A stretch of 64,000 nucleotides of DNA from Sodalis ligni (GCF_016865525.2 NZ_CP075169.1:3162337-3226336), one strand, 5' to 3'. Shown: positions 8,733 through 19,080, counted from the stretch's first letter. The notes: generated from the sequence alone by a model not told the origin. Made by a program: numbers and translations.

Positions 8733-11722
8733 ATGCTGGCTTCCATCACAGACTACAAACAGAAAATTGCGCTTATTCAGAACAGCGGTATTCAGTTTCT
8801 GGATTTTGCACTGAAACCGGCCGTTGACCGCGACAGTCCGGCCAAGTTCGTACGGCAAAGCGTCAACGGTCCGTTACTGCGTCTAACCTATAACGAACAG
8901 ACCGGCAAATACCTGCTGCCCGGACCGGCGGGCACGGCGCCGGAGGTGGTAAAACCCGAATTCAGCTTTTTGCTGCAACAGTCATTAACGCTGTTGGATA
9001 AACTTTGGCTGCCGCTGCCCTTTTTCCGCTTCAACCCGCCGCGCACTTTTCTGGGGGGACCGGATAACTGGGCGCGGGTGCAAATCATCGCGTTGGACGC
9101 ACCGGATCAACACGGCAATACCCACCGGGTCAGTATGGCCTTCGATACCAAAGTCTATGCCGAGGACCAGGGCAACGAAGGGCTGGCCCCTAATGAAAGC
9201 GATGGCAAGACCGGACTCGGTTTCGCCCTGGCCTACCGCAATAATGAATTGGGCGAATTTCTCGATCAAACCTGGGTGGACGGCTGGCTGCGGGAGGTTT
9301 TCAGCCAGCGGGCGGGGTCGCTGGAACAGCGCAGCAGCGGTGAGATAGGCCTGGCCCTGCGGACCTTCGAGTACCAGGCGCATTACCTGAACATACTGCA
9401 TATGCTGGGCAGTCAATTAACCGTGCCGGAAATAAAGCTCAGCGCCGAAACGCTGCAGGAACCGGCCGTCAGCGTAGATCTGATCCTGGATGTGGGCAAC
9501 TCCCATACCTGCGGCATCCTGGTGGAGGATCATCCCGAGGAAGTGGACGGTTTAAAAAACGTCTATGAACTGCACCTACGCGATTTAAGCCGGCCGCATT
9601 GTCTCTATAATGAACTGTTCGAAAGCCGGGTGGAGTTCGCCCAGGCCGTCTTCGGCAAGCAAAATTATTCTGTGGAGAGCGGGCGGCACGACGCATTTGT
9701 CTGGCCGTCCATCACCCGGGTAGGCCGGGAAGCCGCCCGTATGGCCGTCATGCGCCGGGGCACCGACGGCGCCACCGGACTATCCAGCCCCCGCCGCTAC
9801 TTATGGGATGAGGAGAGCTATGCCCCGGGATGGCGCTTTGGCGGCGGGCTGCCTAACGCCCCCCTTGAGCCGCCCGCCGTCGCCATGCCGCTGACGGTGC
9901 TGGTGAATGATGAAGGTCAGCCGCTGTACGGCCTGCCCCCCGATGAACGTCTGCCGGTTTTCTCCCCCCATTATAGCCGCAGTTCGTTAATGACCTTTAT
10001 GCTCACCGAACTGCTGGCTCAGGCGCTGATGCAAATCAACAGCGCGGCGCAGCGGCTCAAAATGCCGCATTCCGCCGCGCCGCGCCGGCTGCGAACCATT
10101 ATTTTGACCCTGCCCTCGGCGCTGCCGAAACCGGAGCGGGAAATTTTCCGTCGCCGGATGAATGAGGCTATCGGTTTGGTATGGAAAGCCATGGGCTGGC
10201 ATCCGGCGGACGATGATTTCTCCATCCCCGGCCAGCGACAGCAAAGCCGGATGCCGGTGCCTGACGTCCAGATGGAGTGGGATGAGGCCACCTGCGGACA
10301 GATGGTATATCTCTATAACGAGGCCCGGGTGAACTTCGCCGGCCGCACCGAGGCGTTTTTCTCCGGCATGGCGAGGCCGGACAAAGCGCCGTCCGAAGGC
10401 GTGCCTGCGGGTAAAACCCTGCGTATCGCGTCAATAGACATCGGCGGCGGCACCACTGATTTGGCCATCACCGATTACCGGCTGCTGGAGAAAGGCCGCG
10501 GCAATGCCAAAATCAGTCCGCAGCTGCTGTTTAGGGAAGGGTTTAAAGTGGCCGGCGACGATATCCTGCTGGATGTGCTGCGGCTTTATGTGCTGCCTGC
10601 GCTGCAAAGCGCCCTGAAGCAGGCCGGCGCGGCCGATCCGGAGTCTCTTATGGCCCGGTTGTTCGGCGACCAGGGGCGAAACGACGGCCACTCCGCGCTG
10701 CGCCAGCAGGCGACATTGCAAATTTTCATGCCGGTGGGGCGTTCTATCCTGGCAGCCTATGAGGGTTTCGACCCGCTGGACGGCAGCGCCGAAATCGAGA
10801 CAACCTTCGGCGAACAGCTGGCACAGCGGCCCACGTCCGGCGTTCTGGATTACATTCATAATGAAATCAGGGGAGAGCTGCGTGCCGGGAACGGCTCATT
10901 CGATATATTGCGCGCGCCCTCTGGTGGTCAGTCTGCAAAAGCTGCACGGGGACTTTTTATCCAACCGGCTGTCCATAACCCGGCATCTGCGTTCGCTGAC
11001 GGAAGTGGTGTCGCTGTATTCCTGCGATATATTGCTGCTTACCGGACGTCCGTCCCGTTTTCCCGGCATCCAGGCCCTGTTCAGGCACCTGCAGCCGCTG
11101 CCCATCAACCGCATCCTCCCACTGGACGGTTATCACACCAGCGATTGGTATCCGTTTAACACCGACGGTCATATCGACAATCCGAAATCCACTGCCGCGG
11201 TAGGCGCGATGCTCTGTCTGCTGGCGCTCAATCTGCGCCTGCCGGGTTTTTATTTTAACGCCGGGGATTTCCAGCCCTATTCCACGCTGCGTTATCTGGG
11301 TACGCTGGACGGCAATCGTGCCCTGGCGGACGAAAACGTGCATTACCGCGATATCGATCTTGATGCCCCTGACTTTGCACTGGATCCCAAAGCCGGATTT
11401 ACCCTGCGGGGCGCTGTGTGCCTGGGTTTCCGTCAGCTTGACAACGACCGCTGGCCGGCTTCGCCCCTGTATACACTGTCCATTGCCGACCCCGATCTGG
11501 CGCGGCGGGTAGCCGGCGGCAATGCGCTGCACGTCAGGCTGGAGGGTACCGGGGGCGGGAACGCCGTCCGGCCCGGAGCGTTTCGCCATCGGGGAAGCGA
11601 TACTGGACGACGGACATCGTGTTCCCGCCCATCATTTGCGCCTTACCCTCAATACCCTGGCCGGCAATGGTTCAGGCACCACTTCTTATTGGATCGACAG
11701 CGGGAGCGTATTTAAGCTATGA
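8733..11722 (+). pseudogene. srfB: SrfB-like ATPase-fold protein, two frameshifts
   Basis: The reading passes through three frames: 8733 to about 10915, then to about 11555, then to a TGA at 11720-11722 that overlaps the srfC start (ATGA). The span is 2990 bp; removing two extra bases gives 996 codons, the usual SrfB size. Likely sites are the GCGCGCCC run at 10911-10920 and the G-run at 11551-11559. DVGNSHTCG near residue 250 and IDIGGGTTDLAI near 567 look like the two phosphate loops of the actin/Hsp70/sugar-kinase ATPase fold. Downstream frames keep family-like sequence (PINRILPLDGYHTSDWYPFN; FAIGEAILDDGH). Real inactivation or sequencing errors; the coherent flanks point to a very recent event. 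Confidence 0.8.
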
Positions 11723-14184
11723 ATCCATCCCTTCTCCACATTCTGCCGGACCCCATTGATACCACGCTGCAAAGCATCGACGGGCTGTGCGATTGGCTGC
11801 AGCAGGCCCGCCGGAACGCGCCCAGGCTGGATATGGAGGCGGATCGTCTACTGATTCAACTGCGCCGCGCCCACAACCAGGCCGAGGGCTGGCGGGACGG
11901 CTATTCCCACCGACCCGCCATCGGCTTTTTCGGCCGTTCCCAGGCGGGAAAAACGCTGCTCATCTCGGCGCTGGCCGCCGGCGGAAACCACCGGCTGGAA
12001 ACGACCCTGGCGGGGGAAACCCTGGATTTCGCCGCCCACATCAATCCGGATCATCAGTCCGCCGGGCCGGCTATTCGTTTCAGCCTGCGCCCGGCGCCGC
12101 TGGATGAGGCATTTCCAGTACAGCTTCAGCTGTTTGATGAAGTGGATATTCTCAAAATCTTGACACTGGCCTTCCTGCTTGACTCGCGCCCCGGTCTCTC
12201 CCGACCCGTGCCGGAGGATGGGGAGATAGCCGATCGTTTGCAGGTTCTCTCTTTGCATCGCCAGGCTGAGCCGGCGGCGGGCATTAGCGGCGACGGGGTC
12301 ATCGCGCTGTGGGATTTTCTATCCCGCCACGACCGTCGCCGCCAACAGCGATTAGCGTCCCGTTTCTGGCCGGCGGCGGTAGAATTGTGTCCATATCTGG
12401 CGGTTGACGATCGCGCCCGGCTGTTTTCGGTAATATGGGACGACATTCCCGAACTGACTGAGGCCTACCGCCGCCTGGCCCATGCACTGGCCCCCCTGGC
12501 CGGCGCCGTAAGGGTCCTGGCGCCGCGTTCGGTGCTGGTGGACGATACCCGCCTGCCGGCGGATGCTCTCCTTGACGCCATGGCGTTTACCGGCCTGGGC
12601 ACGCCGGAGGATGCGGCGATTCCGGTCCGCCCGGTTTCCGGGTCCGGCGCAGCCAAGCCGGTGGAATTGTCGTTGGCGGAATTGAGCTTCTTAACCGCCG
12701 AGCTGCTGATACCGCTGCAAGCATCCCCCCGTGAAGGCGTGTTCGATGAGGTAGATATGGTGGATTTCCCCGGCTATGGCGGCAGCCTGGACGCCGGCAC
12801 GGCGCGGGATCGCCTGCTGTCGCCGGGAACGTTGCTGGCACCGTTTGCCGATGCCATTGTCCGCGCCAAAAGCCTTTGTCTGCTTGAACGCTATGCCGAT
12901 CGCCAGCAAAACCATCTGCTGCTGGTTTGTACCGCGGCGGGCGACCGGCGAGATGCCAAGATTGTCGGCAGGACGCTGGAGTACTGGGTCAAGCAGACCC
13001 AGGGAGAAAATGCGCGTCTGCGCGGCCGCCATAAGCCGGGGCTTGTCTGGGCATTAAGCGAATTCGACCAGCGGGTGACCCAGGGGCAAAACTGCGACGA
13101 GGCGGTACAGCGCTATGTGGGCAACCCCGGCGACAGCTGGGGCACGGTGCTGGCGATGGACGAACGGGGCATAAAGCGAATGGCGGCCCACCTGGCGGCG
13201 GAGCTGAACAGGGATATCAGACAAGAACGCATTGCCGAAGGCTTGCGGGAACTGCAGCGGGATCTGCGACATAATCTGCTGGCCGGCTGGTATCGTCCCG
13301 AAGGGGCCGAGCACCCGGCGGACAAGGAGCGGGTGGCCGATATGCTGCTGAAAACGCTGCAAACCCGCGCCGGCATGCATGGTGAATTGCTGGAACAGCT
13401 ACTGCCCCCACGGCAGGCGTTGTACCGATTTTATTCACAGCAGTCTCGCCAGCGTGACAACGTCACTCTGGCGGCCCACGGCGAAATAAACGCCTCAGCG
13501 GACAGCGCCGCGCCTTACGGCATCGGTTTTGAAATCGATCTGTTCAGCGAGGGTCCGGTGGCGGACGCGGGGGCGTCTGTTGCCGACGACGCGTTGACCG
13601 GCTATCCGGCCGCCACCGCGAATGATGAACGGGAATACGCCCGCGGCGTGTACCGTTATTGGGTCAACCACCTGCGGGGCCTGTCGGAAAACAATAGATT
13701 GACGTCCCTGCTGGGCGTCGATAAAGTCACGCTGGAGCGACTGGCGGAGGAATTCATTATCGCCAGCGTCCGGCTGGATATTCCCGGACTGCTATATGCC
13801 CGCTTGAACGAAGCCGATTCGGCGGACCTGCCGCCGGAAAGCCGGGCCGACCGCCAGGTGACCAAAGCACTCACAGTGCTGGGAGATTTTGTCGCCTGGC
13901 TGGGGTTCCCGCAAACTGACGAAGCGCTGCGCCCCGAAAGCCGCGTTAACCGCGGCCACAAGATTTTCGCCCGGCCGGAAAAACAGGCGGTAAGCTGGGA
14001 TGCCTCCCGTCGTCTGACCAAACTGGCCAACACCCCTGCCAATATCACCGCTTTTTATATTTACGACTGGCTGGTGGGATTAAAGGAAATGATTATCCAA
14101 AACGCGGGATTTTCCAGCGGCGCCGAATTAACCGCTGAACAGCGGACCCAACTGGCCAGAATACTGGACGGCATGGCCGGTTAG
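11719..14184 (+). CDS. srfC: SrfC-like P-loop protein of the srfABC cassette
   Basis: An intact 821-residue protein overlapping srfB by ATGA. The Walker A motif GRSQAGKT is at about 72-79. DEVDMVDFPGYGG at about 344-356 looks like the Walker B/G3 element of dynamin-like or septin-like GTPases, and LVCTAAGD and VWALSEFD follow. The C-terminal half is mostly helical and charged, with no signal peptide or clear membrane helix. It is usually annotated as a putative virulence effector, but the sequence says nucleotide-binding cytoplasmic protein. Paired with the ATPase-fold SrfB and membrane-anchored SrfA, it plausibly forms one complex; that is inference. Confidence 0.85.
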   Translation: MNPSLLHILPDPIDTTLQSIDGLCDWLQQARRNAPRLDMEADRLLIQLRRAHNQAEGWRDGYSHRPAIGFFGRSQAGKTLLISALAAGGNHRLETTLAGETLDFAAHINPDHQSAGPAIRFSLRPAPLDEAFPVQLQLFDEVDILKILTLAFLLDSRPGLSRPVPEDGEIADRLQVLSLHRQAEPAAGISGDGVIALWDFLSRHDRRRQQRLASRFWPAAVELCPYLAVDDRARLFSVIWDDIPELTEAYRRLAHALAPLAGAVRVLAPRSVLVDDTRLPADALLDAMAFTGLGTPEDAAIPVRPVSGSGAAKPVELSLAELSFLTAELLIPLQASPREGVFDEVDMVDFPGYGGSLDAGTARDRLLSPGTLLAPFADAIVRAKSLCLLERYADRQQNHLLLVCTAAGDRRDAKIVGRTLEYWVKQTQGENARLRGRHKPGLVWALSEFDQRVTQGQNCDEAVQRYVGNPGDSWGTVLAMDERGIKRMAAHLAAELNRDIRQERIAEGLRELQRDLRHNLLAGWYRPEGAEHPADKERVADMLLKTLQTRAGMHGELLEQLLPPRQALYRFYSQQSRQRDNVTLAAHGEINASADSAAPYGIGFEIDLFSEGPVADAGASVADDALTGYPAATANDEREYARGVYRYWVNHLRGLSENNRLTSLLGVDKVTLERLAEEFIIASVRLDIPGLLYARLNEADSADLPPESRADRQVTKALTVLGDFVAWLGFPQTDEALRPESRVNRGHKIFARPEKQAVSWDASRRLTKLANTPANITAFYIYDWLVGLKEMIIQNAGFSSGAELTAEQRTQLARILDGMAG

Positions 14185-14348
14185 CCCGCAGGACGCCGGA
14201 TTAAAGGAATTTCGTTCGTAAATAGAATATACCGGGTCAACTCATAAATCTGAATATACTAGGGTACGCCTTCGTCGCTATAGCGGAATACCGATAGCGA
14301 GATAAATTAAACGTCCCCGTAACCCTTCAATCGTTATTTATTCTTAAA

Positions 14349-15249
14349 TTATGTTTTTGCAAATTTTTCAATGTCAGCGTGATAATGTTTGTCTTTATCC
14401 TGGCGATAGGTGATATACTCAACATCGTGTTCGAAAACGGTAGAGCCGTATGATTGAAACTCAAAAAGTTAAGGAAATGAAGCTTCTCCTTCTTTCCTAG
14501 AAGGAAATCAAGCTGATCTATTTTAGCATAAGTAATCAATGGATACAAATTTCCTTCAATAGCAATAGTTTTTGGATTTCCTTATGATTGTATTTATAAG
14601 CAGTGCTTAAGGCACCAGAATCGCAAGAAGTAAAAGTCATATTTCCTTTTGTTTTCTCCCGCAAATATAAAGCTACAGATCCATAACAGGCTGCCCCTCC
14701 ACCTTTGCTTTCAAAAGCCAAGGAGCCGTACTTGGGCCTGCTGCCCACCTCGGGACAAGAAAAGTAATTTTATCCAAACCGATCGGGGTCCATTAAAACC
14801 GTAACAAGCTGCTTCAAACTCTTCTCTATTTTCATGTGATGGATAACTTCCGCGTGTGAGTTCTCTGCGATTTCTCAATCTATCATCTTCTAAAAATGAA
14901 AAACGAAGGCGCTTTTATATTGACAGAAGGTTGGGAAGAAGCAATCTTCTCTACTATCCTCTGTAATGTTTCGCCTAAGGTTTGTCCATCAATATTATAA
15001 GCCTTGGCCAATCTATCCAAAGCTTTTTCTTCATCCATACTTTTCTAGAACGAATGTTTGGTTCAATTCTCTTTGAAAGTATTCACGGGCAAATCCTTCA
15101 CCTGCTGCACTATTCCATACTGTGGCAACTTGTGTGCCAAGTGTCGAATGTTCGGTAGATATGGCGCGTTGTTGGGCGGTATTTCCCGTCACCTCCAAAT
15201 CTGATGTAGGAAGAAATATATCATTTTGTTTTGATGGTGATATAAGCAT
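14349..15249 (-). pseudogene. remnant of an unidentified AT-rich gene with several frameshifts
   Basis: Read on the minus strand from ATG 15249 (AAGG ribosome site upstream), protein-like sequence runs to TAA 14349 but changes frame at least four times: near 15040 (extra T), near 14905 (extra T in a T-run), about 14750-14790, and 14555-14575 or further on. Segments in order: VWNSAAGEGFAREYFQRELN, RLAKAYNIDGQTLGETLQRI, YPSHENREEFEAACYGFNG, KYGSLAFESKGGGAACYGSV, EGNLYPLITYAKIDQLDF, and lastly VFEHDVEYITYRQDKDKHYH. G+C is far below the flanks, which suggests transfer. The family was not recognised. The compact single-domain look and decay would suit a horizontally acquired effector or toxin-like gene, which is speculation. 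Confidence 0.55.
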
Positions 15250-15531
15250 AAATAACCTTAATAATAAGCCATCGATAAGAAAGCCTGAATCTACTATAAA
15301 ACGAAAAAATACTTTTTCAAAATTCGCTTATTACTGATGGCAATATTTTCTTACCGGTCATTATCTGATAATTTTTTCGTTTGAAAAAATGAAAAAACGG
15401 ACCGTTATCCCAAAAATAGGGTCTGACAAAAATATTAAAGGAAAGGAGCAGCGTTGCGCGCCGCCCCCTTTATGCTATAAATCAGCCCAGCGTTTTTATA
15501 TTACCATTGAACGCTATCAATGAGCTTAGGA
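15250..15531. other. AT-rich gap, no gene seen
   Basis: The 282 bp between the degraded gene and the first araC copy contain A/T homopolymers (for example TTTTTTCGTTTGAAAAAATGAAAAAAC near 15370-15396) and no supported reading frame. It probably marks the left edge of the duplicated araC locus. Confidence 0.4.
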
Positions 15532-15954
15532 TTACCAGGCCGGCTGCGGTTCCCGACTGCCAATCTTGTTCTTGGCCTTCTTGTCCGCATACCTGCCGAC
15601 GGCATATTCACCATAGGGATAGCTGTGGTAAGCCATCTGCGACCGGTAGGCGCCGGGGGTCTGGCTGAACTGACGCTTAAAGGCCCGGCTGAAGGACTGC
15701 TGGGAATCAAAGCCGCTTTGCAATGCGATATCCAGGATGCTCTGATCCTGCCGGCCAAGCTCGGTCGCCGCCCGTGAAAGGCGTCGGGTGCGGATATAGG
15801 AGCCCAAAGCATTGCCGGTAACGCTGCGGAACATCCGCTGCAAATGCCATTTTGAGTAACCCGATCTTGCGGCGACTTCATCCAGCGATAAGGACTTATC
15901 CAGATTATTTTCCAGCCAGTCCTGTAAGTCTCGAATTATGACGTCCTGATTCAT
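15532..15954 (-). CDS. AraC-family regulator (Rob/MarA/SoxS type), intact copy A
   Basis: 140 residues beginning MNQDVIIRDLQDWLENNLD at 15954, with GGAG upstream. Two helix-turn-helix motifs of the MarA/SoxS/Rob DNA-binding domain are visible: LSLDEVAARSGYSKWHLQRMF and ILDIALQSGFDSQQSFSRAF, followed by FSQTPGAYR. A short basic tail ends EPQPAW. There is no effector domain, so activity is probably set by amount, as for SoxS or RamA. A near-identical, frameshifted second copy lies at 17235-17656. In copy B the gene is preceded by monooxygenase and MFS genes; in copy A those genes are reduced to remnants (16043-16260). Confidence 0.85.
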   Translation of the reverse strand: MNQDVIIRDLQDWLENNLDKSLSLDEVAARSGYSKWHLQRMFRSVTGNALGSYIRTRRLSRAATELGRQDQSILDIALQSGFDSQQSFSRAFKRQFSQTPGAYRSQMAYHSYPYGEYAVGRYADKKAKNKIGSREPQPAW

Positions 15955-16042
15955 CGCGATTTCTCCGCAAAGATAATGATGTACTAACAATATGACCGGT
16001 CGTATTGATAGTCAACTTCTTTATTAACGAACGATAATATTT

Positions 16043-16260
16043 TCACTTCTGCTGAACAAAAGCATTCTCCGGACGCGCTAATCCGAGGTGATCCCGCAGG
16101 GTCGTGCCGGTATAATGCCGGCGGAAAATACCGCGCCGCTGCAGTTCCGGCACCACTTGCTCCGTTGTCCAAGTATCATTGCTGTCCCTGTCATGCCATG
16201 TTTTCGAGTTAAAAATGTGAATCAGAAAATTTGTATGGAGATGCTTTCCTTTCGCCACCC
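16043..16260 (-). pseudogene. deletion remnant: MFS start joined to monooxygenase 3' end (copy A)
   Basis: Positions 16043-16160 match the last ~40 codons of the monooxygenase at 17749 ([19 protein letters not shown] to QQK-stop). At about 16160-16165 the sequence switches to one matching 20330-20360, the first ~11 codons of the MFS gene (ATG at 16194), and its upstream DNA to about 16250. Copy A therefore equals copy B minus about 2.46 kb between the two breakpoints. The junction word is about CTCCGTTGTCC. The joined frames do not yield a sensible fusion protein. Confidence 0.8.
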
Positions 16261-16294
16261 ACGCCACGGTTGTTTACCATGGGATATGCACTGA

Positions 16295-17041
16295 CTAGCC
16301 ATAATCAGCAAATTTACAAAAGCAACAAATGTGGATAAAACATTTTTGCTTTCTTATAAGATAATGACCTATGAAACGAGTTATTTTTTTATGCAAGCAT
16401 TCAACGTTGGAAAGAATGGGGAAATCACTTCTTATCCGTTTATCCAAGCGTGTAATACGTGCATCATGTGACCAAATCATATGGATCGAAACAATATCAT
16501 AATTATAATATTTATCATGGATAAACTGTAAAAGTGTATTGTCAGGATACTCAGCAATTAAATGATTCAATACTACTGAATCCTCATCGTCTTCATCGTC
16601 ATCGTCATCGTCATCGAAATAAACGTCATCGTGGTCCTCAAAATCGACATCACTCTGCTGAAACTGATTCCATAAAATTTCCAGCACCCTGACAAGGGTT
16701 CTGTAATCATCTTTTTCTAACTCATGCAGATTAAATTTTTCTATAAGCGCCGTATGCCACAGCCAACCAGTGGATTTACCCATGTTAGTTTTTGAGAAGC
16801 CACTGCACACCGCCTCACACCATAACTCAAGAGTGATGTTTTTACAGAGATCATCAAGGGCCTCATTCCAATCATTCTCAAGAATATTCAATGGACATGG
16901 CGGTGGGCCGTTAATTATTTGAACGCAATTTGGCCGAACACGTAATGTAGGTGATAAAAATATAGGTGAAAAATACGACTCACCCCATGAGGCTACAGGA
17001 CAATATTGATTAATAGATAAACCATTCATGAAATAAGACAT
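16295..17041 (-). CDS. orphan AT-rich hypothetical protein with poly-aspartate tract
   Basis: An open frame of 248 residues from ATG 17041 (up to 257 from a TTG at 17068; no start has a clear ribosome site). G+C is much lower than its neighbours. Visible features: NPPPCP-like INGPPPCPLNILENDW, ELWCEAVCSGF, a central WLWHTALIEKFNLHELEKDD segment, then an acidic run VYFDDDDDDDEDDEDS encoded by TCATCG-type hexamer repeats (plus strand 16589-16617). A Cys-rich C-terminus ends KCFIHICCFCKF. No signal peptide or membrane helix. It sits between the two copies of the duplicated araC locus. No family recognised; it looks like a transferred accessory gene. Confidence 0.55.
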   Translation of the reverse strand: MSYFMNGLSINQYCPVASWGESYFSPIFLSPTLRVRPNCVQIINGPPPCPLNILENDWNEALDDLCKNITLELWCEAVCSGFSKTNMGKSTGWLWHTALIEKFNLHELEKDDYRTLVRVLEILWNQFQQSDVDFEDHDDVYFDDDDDDDEDDEDSVVLNHLIAEYPDNTLLQFIHDKYYNYDIVSIHMIWSHDARITRLDKRIRSDFPILSNVECLHKKITRFIGHYLIRKQKCFIHICCFCKFADYG

Positions 17042-17197
17042 CCTTATCTTAATTAAATTACAATACAATTGTTTGACTATGCGTTTATTAACTATTCATC
17101 ATGGAGAATCACCTTGCACCGAAAACATGCAAGCTCCGATCACAATACGAAAAAAAGAAGGGCGAGACAAGTCAGTCCCCCCCTTCTCTGATATCGA

Positions 17198-17656
17198 TTA
17201 ACCTATGATTTCCAGATTATCTAAGCGCCTATGGTTACCACACCGGCTGCGGTTCCCGACTGCCAATCTTGTTCTTGGCCTTCTTGTCCGCATATCTGCC
17301 GTCGACATATTCACCATAGGGATAGCTAGGGTAAGCCATCTGCGACCGGTAGGCGCCGGGGTCTGGCTGAACTGCCGCTTAAAGGCCCGGCTGAAGGACT
17401 GCTGGGAATCAAAGCCGCTTTGCAATGCGATATCCAGGATGCTCTGATCCTGCCGGCCAAGCTCGGTCGCCGCCCGTGAAAGGCGTCGGGTGCGGATATA
17501 GGAGCCCAAAGCATTGCCGGTAACGCTGCGGAACATCCGCTGCAAATGCCATTTTGAATAACCCGATCTTGCGGCGACTTCATCCAATGATAAGGACTTA
17601 TCCAGATTATTTTCCAGCCAGTCCTGTAAGTCTCGAATTATGACGTCCTGATTCAT
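17198..17656 (-). pseudogene. AraC-family regulator copy B, frameshifted near the C-terminus
   Basis: Same protein as copy A from MNQDVIIRDL (17656) through FSQTP. Copy A reads GGGGG at 15655-15659 and this copy GGGG at 17358-17361, so the frame shifts and ends at 17198 with an unrelated Arg-rich tail. The original stop, TAA at 17235-17237, is still present: copy A spans 423 bp and copy B 422 bp. Both helix-turn-helix motifs lie before the shift, so DNA binding might survive. It follows the monooxygenase and MFS genes in the same direction, probably as their regulator. Confidence 0.8.
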
Positions 17657-17868
17657 CGCGATTTTCTCCGCAAAAGATAATGATGTACTAACAATATGAC
17701 CGGTCGTATTAATAGTCAACTTCTTTTTATTAACGAACGATAATATTTTCACTTCTGCTGAAAAAACGCGTTTTCCGGACGCGCTAATCCGAGGTGATCC
17801 CGCAGGGTCGTGCCGGTATAATCCCGGCGGAAAATACCGCGCCTCTGCAGTTCCGGCACCACTTGCTC
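17235..17868. repeat. segment duplicated at 15532-16160
   Basis: This stretch (araC copy B plus the last ~120 bp of the monooxygenase gene) is near identical to 15532-16160. The homology of copy A resumes at 20330-20410, the MFS start and upstream DNA. The two blocks are in direct orientation with about 1 kb of unrelated AT-rich DNA (16260-17230) between them. Confidence 0.85.
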
Positions 17869-19080
17869 CACCATGTCCTCCAACCCTCCCGGCAAGTAGG
17901 GGAACATAACGTTAAAGCCGTCTGACCCCGCCTCCGTCAGCCATTGCTCCATCTCATCGGCAATGGTCTGCGGGGTGCCGACAAATGCCAGCCCGGCATA
18001 GCTGCCGGCTTTTTGCGCCAGCTGGCGAATAGTCAGGTGTTCTGCGCGGGCGAGATCGAGGATGCGCTGCTGCTGGCTCTTGCTGGTATTGGTGGCAGGA
18101 ATGTCCGGCAGCGGGCCGTCCGGATCATAGCCGGAGACATCATAATCCAGCATACCGTTCAGCGAGCCGATACCGCTGTCGTAATGCACCAGGCTGTCCA
18201 AATGGGCGCGTTTTGCCTGGGCATCGGCCACCGTATCCCCCACCACCACAAAGGCGGCCGGGAGGATTTTTAGCGAGCGGGGATCGCGGCCGAGCGCCGC
18301 CATCCGCTGATGGATATCGGCATAGAATGCCTTGCCGCCGGTTAATGACGCTTCGGCGCCGAATATCACCTCAGCGGTTTGGGCCGCCAGCCGGCGACCG
18401 GCTTCGGACGCGCCGGCCTGGACGATAACCGGCCAGCCCTGTACCGGCCGGGCGATATTCAGCGGGCCGCGCACCGAAAAAGACTCGCCTTTGTGATTTA
18501 ACACGTGCATGCGCCGGGGATCAAAAACAATACCCTGCTCTACGTCCCATAAAAAGGCATCGTCGGCGAAACTGTCCCATAACCCGGTTACCACATCGTA
18601 AAATTCCCGGGCGCGCTCATAGCGCGCGTCGTGATCCATCTGGCTTTCATAGCCGAAGTTCAACGCGGCGTCGGGATTGGCGGTGGTGACGATATTCCAG
18701 CCCGCCCGGCCACCGCTGAGATGATCCAGGGAAGCGAAACGGCGCGCGATATGGAAAGGCTCGTCAAAGGTGGTGGAGGCCGTGGCCACCAGGCCGATTT
18801 TTTCCGTGGCTCCAGCCAGTGCGGACAGCAGGGTAAAAGGTTCAAACGAGGTGACGGTATGGCTGCGTTTCAAGGCGTCCGGCGGCATGTTCAGCACCGC
18901 GAGATGATCGGCCATGAAAAAGGCGTCGAATTTGGCCGCTTCCAATCGCAGGGCGAAGTCCCGCAGGTGGCGGAAATTGAAATTGGCGTCCGGATACGCG
19001 CCGGGATAACGCCACGCGCCGGTATGAATACTCACCGGGCGCATGAAGGCGCCCAGATGTAATTGACGGGATGAATCCAT
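17749..19080 (-). CDS. FMN-dependent monooxygenase, NtaA/SnaA/DszA family
   Basis: 443 residues from ATG 19080 (AGAGGTG ribosome site). This is a luciferase-like two-component flavin monooxygenase using reduced FMN from a separate reductase; relatives act on nitrilotriacetate, EDTA, organosulfur or N-alkyl compounds. Visible segments: FDAFFMADHLAVLN, TSFEPFTLLSALA, GLVATASTTFDEPFHIAR, SLDHLSGGRAGWNIVTT, VQAGASEAGRRLAA and FVGTPQTIADEMEQW, then FNVMFPYLPGGLEDM. The MFS gene upstream and araC downstream run in the same direction, consistent with an uptake-and-oxidation operon for an organic S or N source. No reductase gene is adjacent. Its last ~40 codons recur at 16043. Confidence 0.88.
   Translation of the reverse strand: MDSSRQLHLGAFMRPVSIHTGAWRYPGAYPDANFNFRHLRDFALRLEAAKFDAFFMADHLAVLNMPPDALKRSHTVTSFEPFTLLSALAGATEKIGLVATASTTFDEPFHIARRFASLDHLSGGRAGWNIVTTANPDAALNFGYESQMDHDARYERAREFYDVVTGLWDSFADDAFLWDVEQGIVFDPRRMHVLNHKGESFSVRGPLNIARPVQGWPVIVQAGASEAGRRLAAQTAEVIFGAEASLTGGKAFYADIHQRMAALGRDPRSLKILPAAFVVVGDTVADAQAKRAHLDSLVHYDSGIGSLNGMLDYDVSGYDPDGPLPDIPATNTSKSQQQRILDLARAEHLTIRQLAQKAGSYAGLAFVGTPQTIADEMEQWLTEAGSDGFNVMFPYLPGGLEDMVEQVVPELQRRGIFRRDYTGTTLRDHLGLARPENAFFQQK

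Noticed and set aside
15031..15249. complete 72-residue protein
   Set aside because: Its sequence continues in the next frame without a break in protein-like character, so it is the 5' part of a frameshifted gene.
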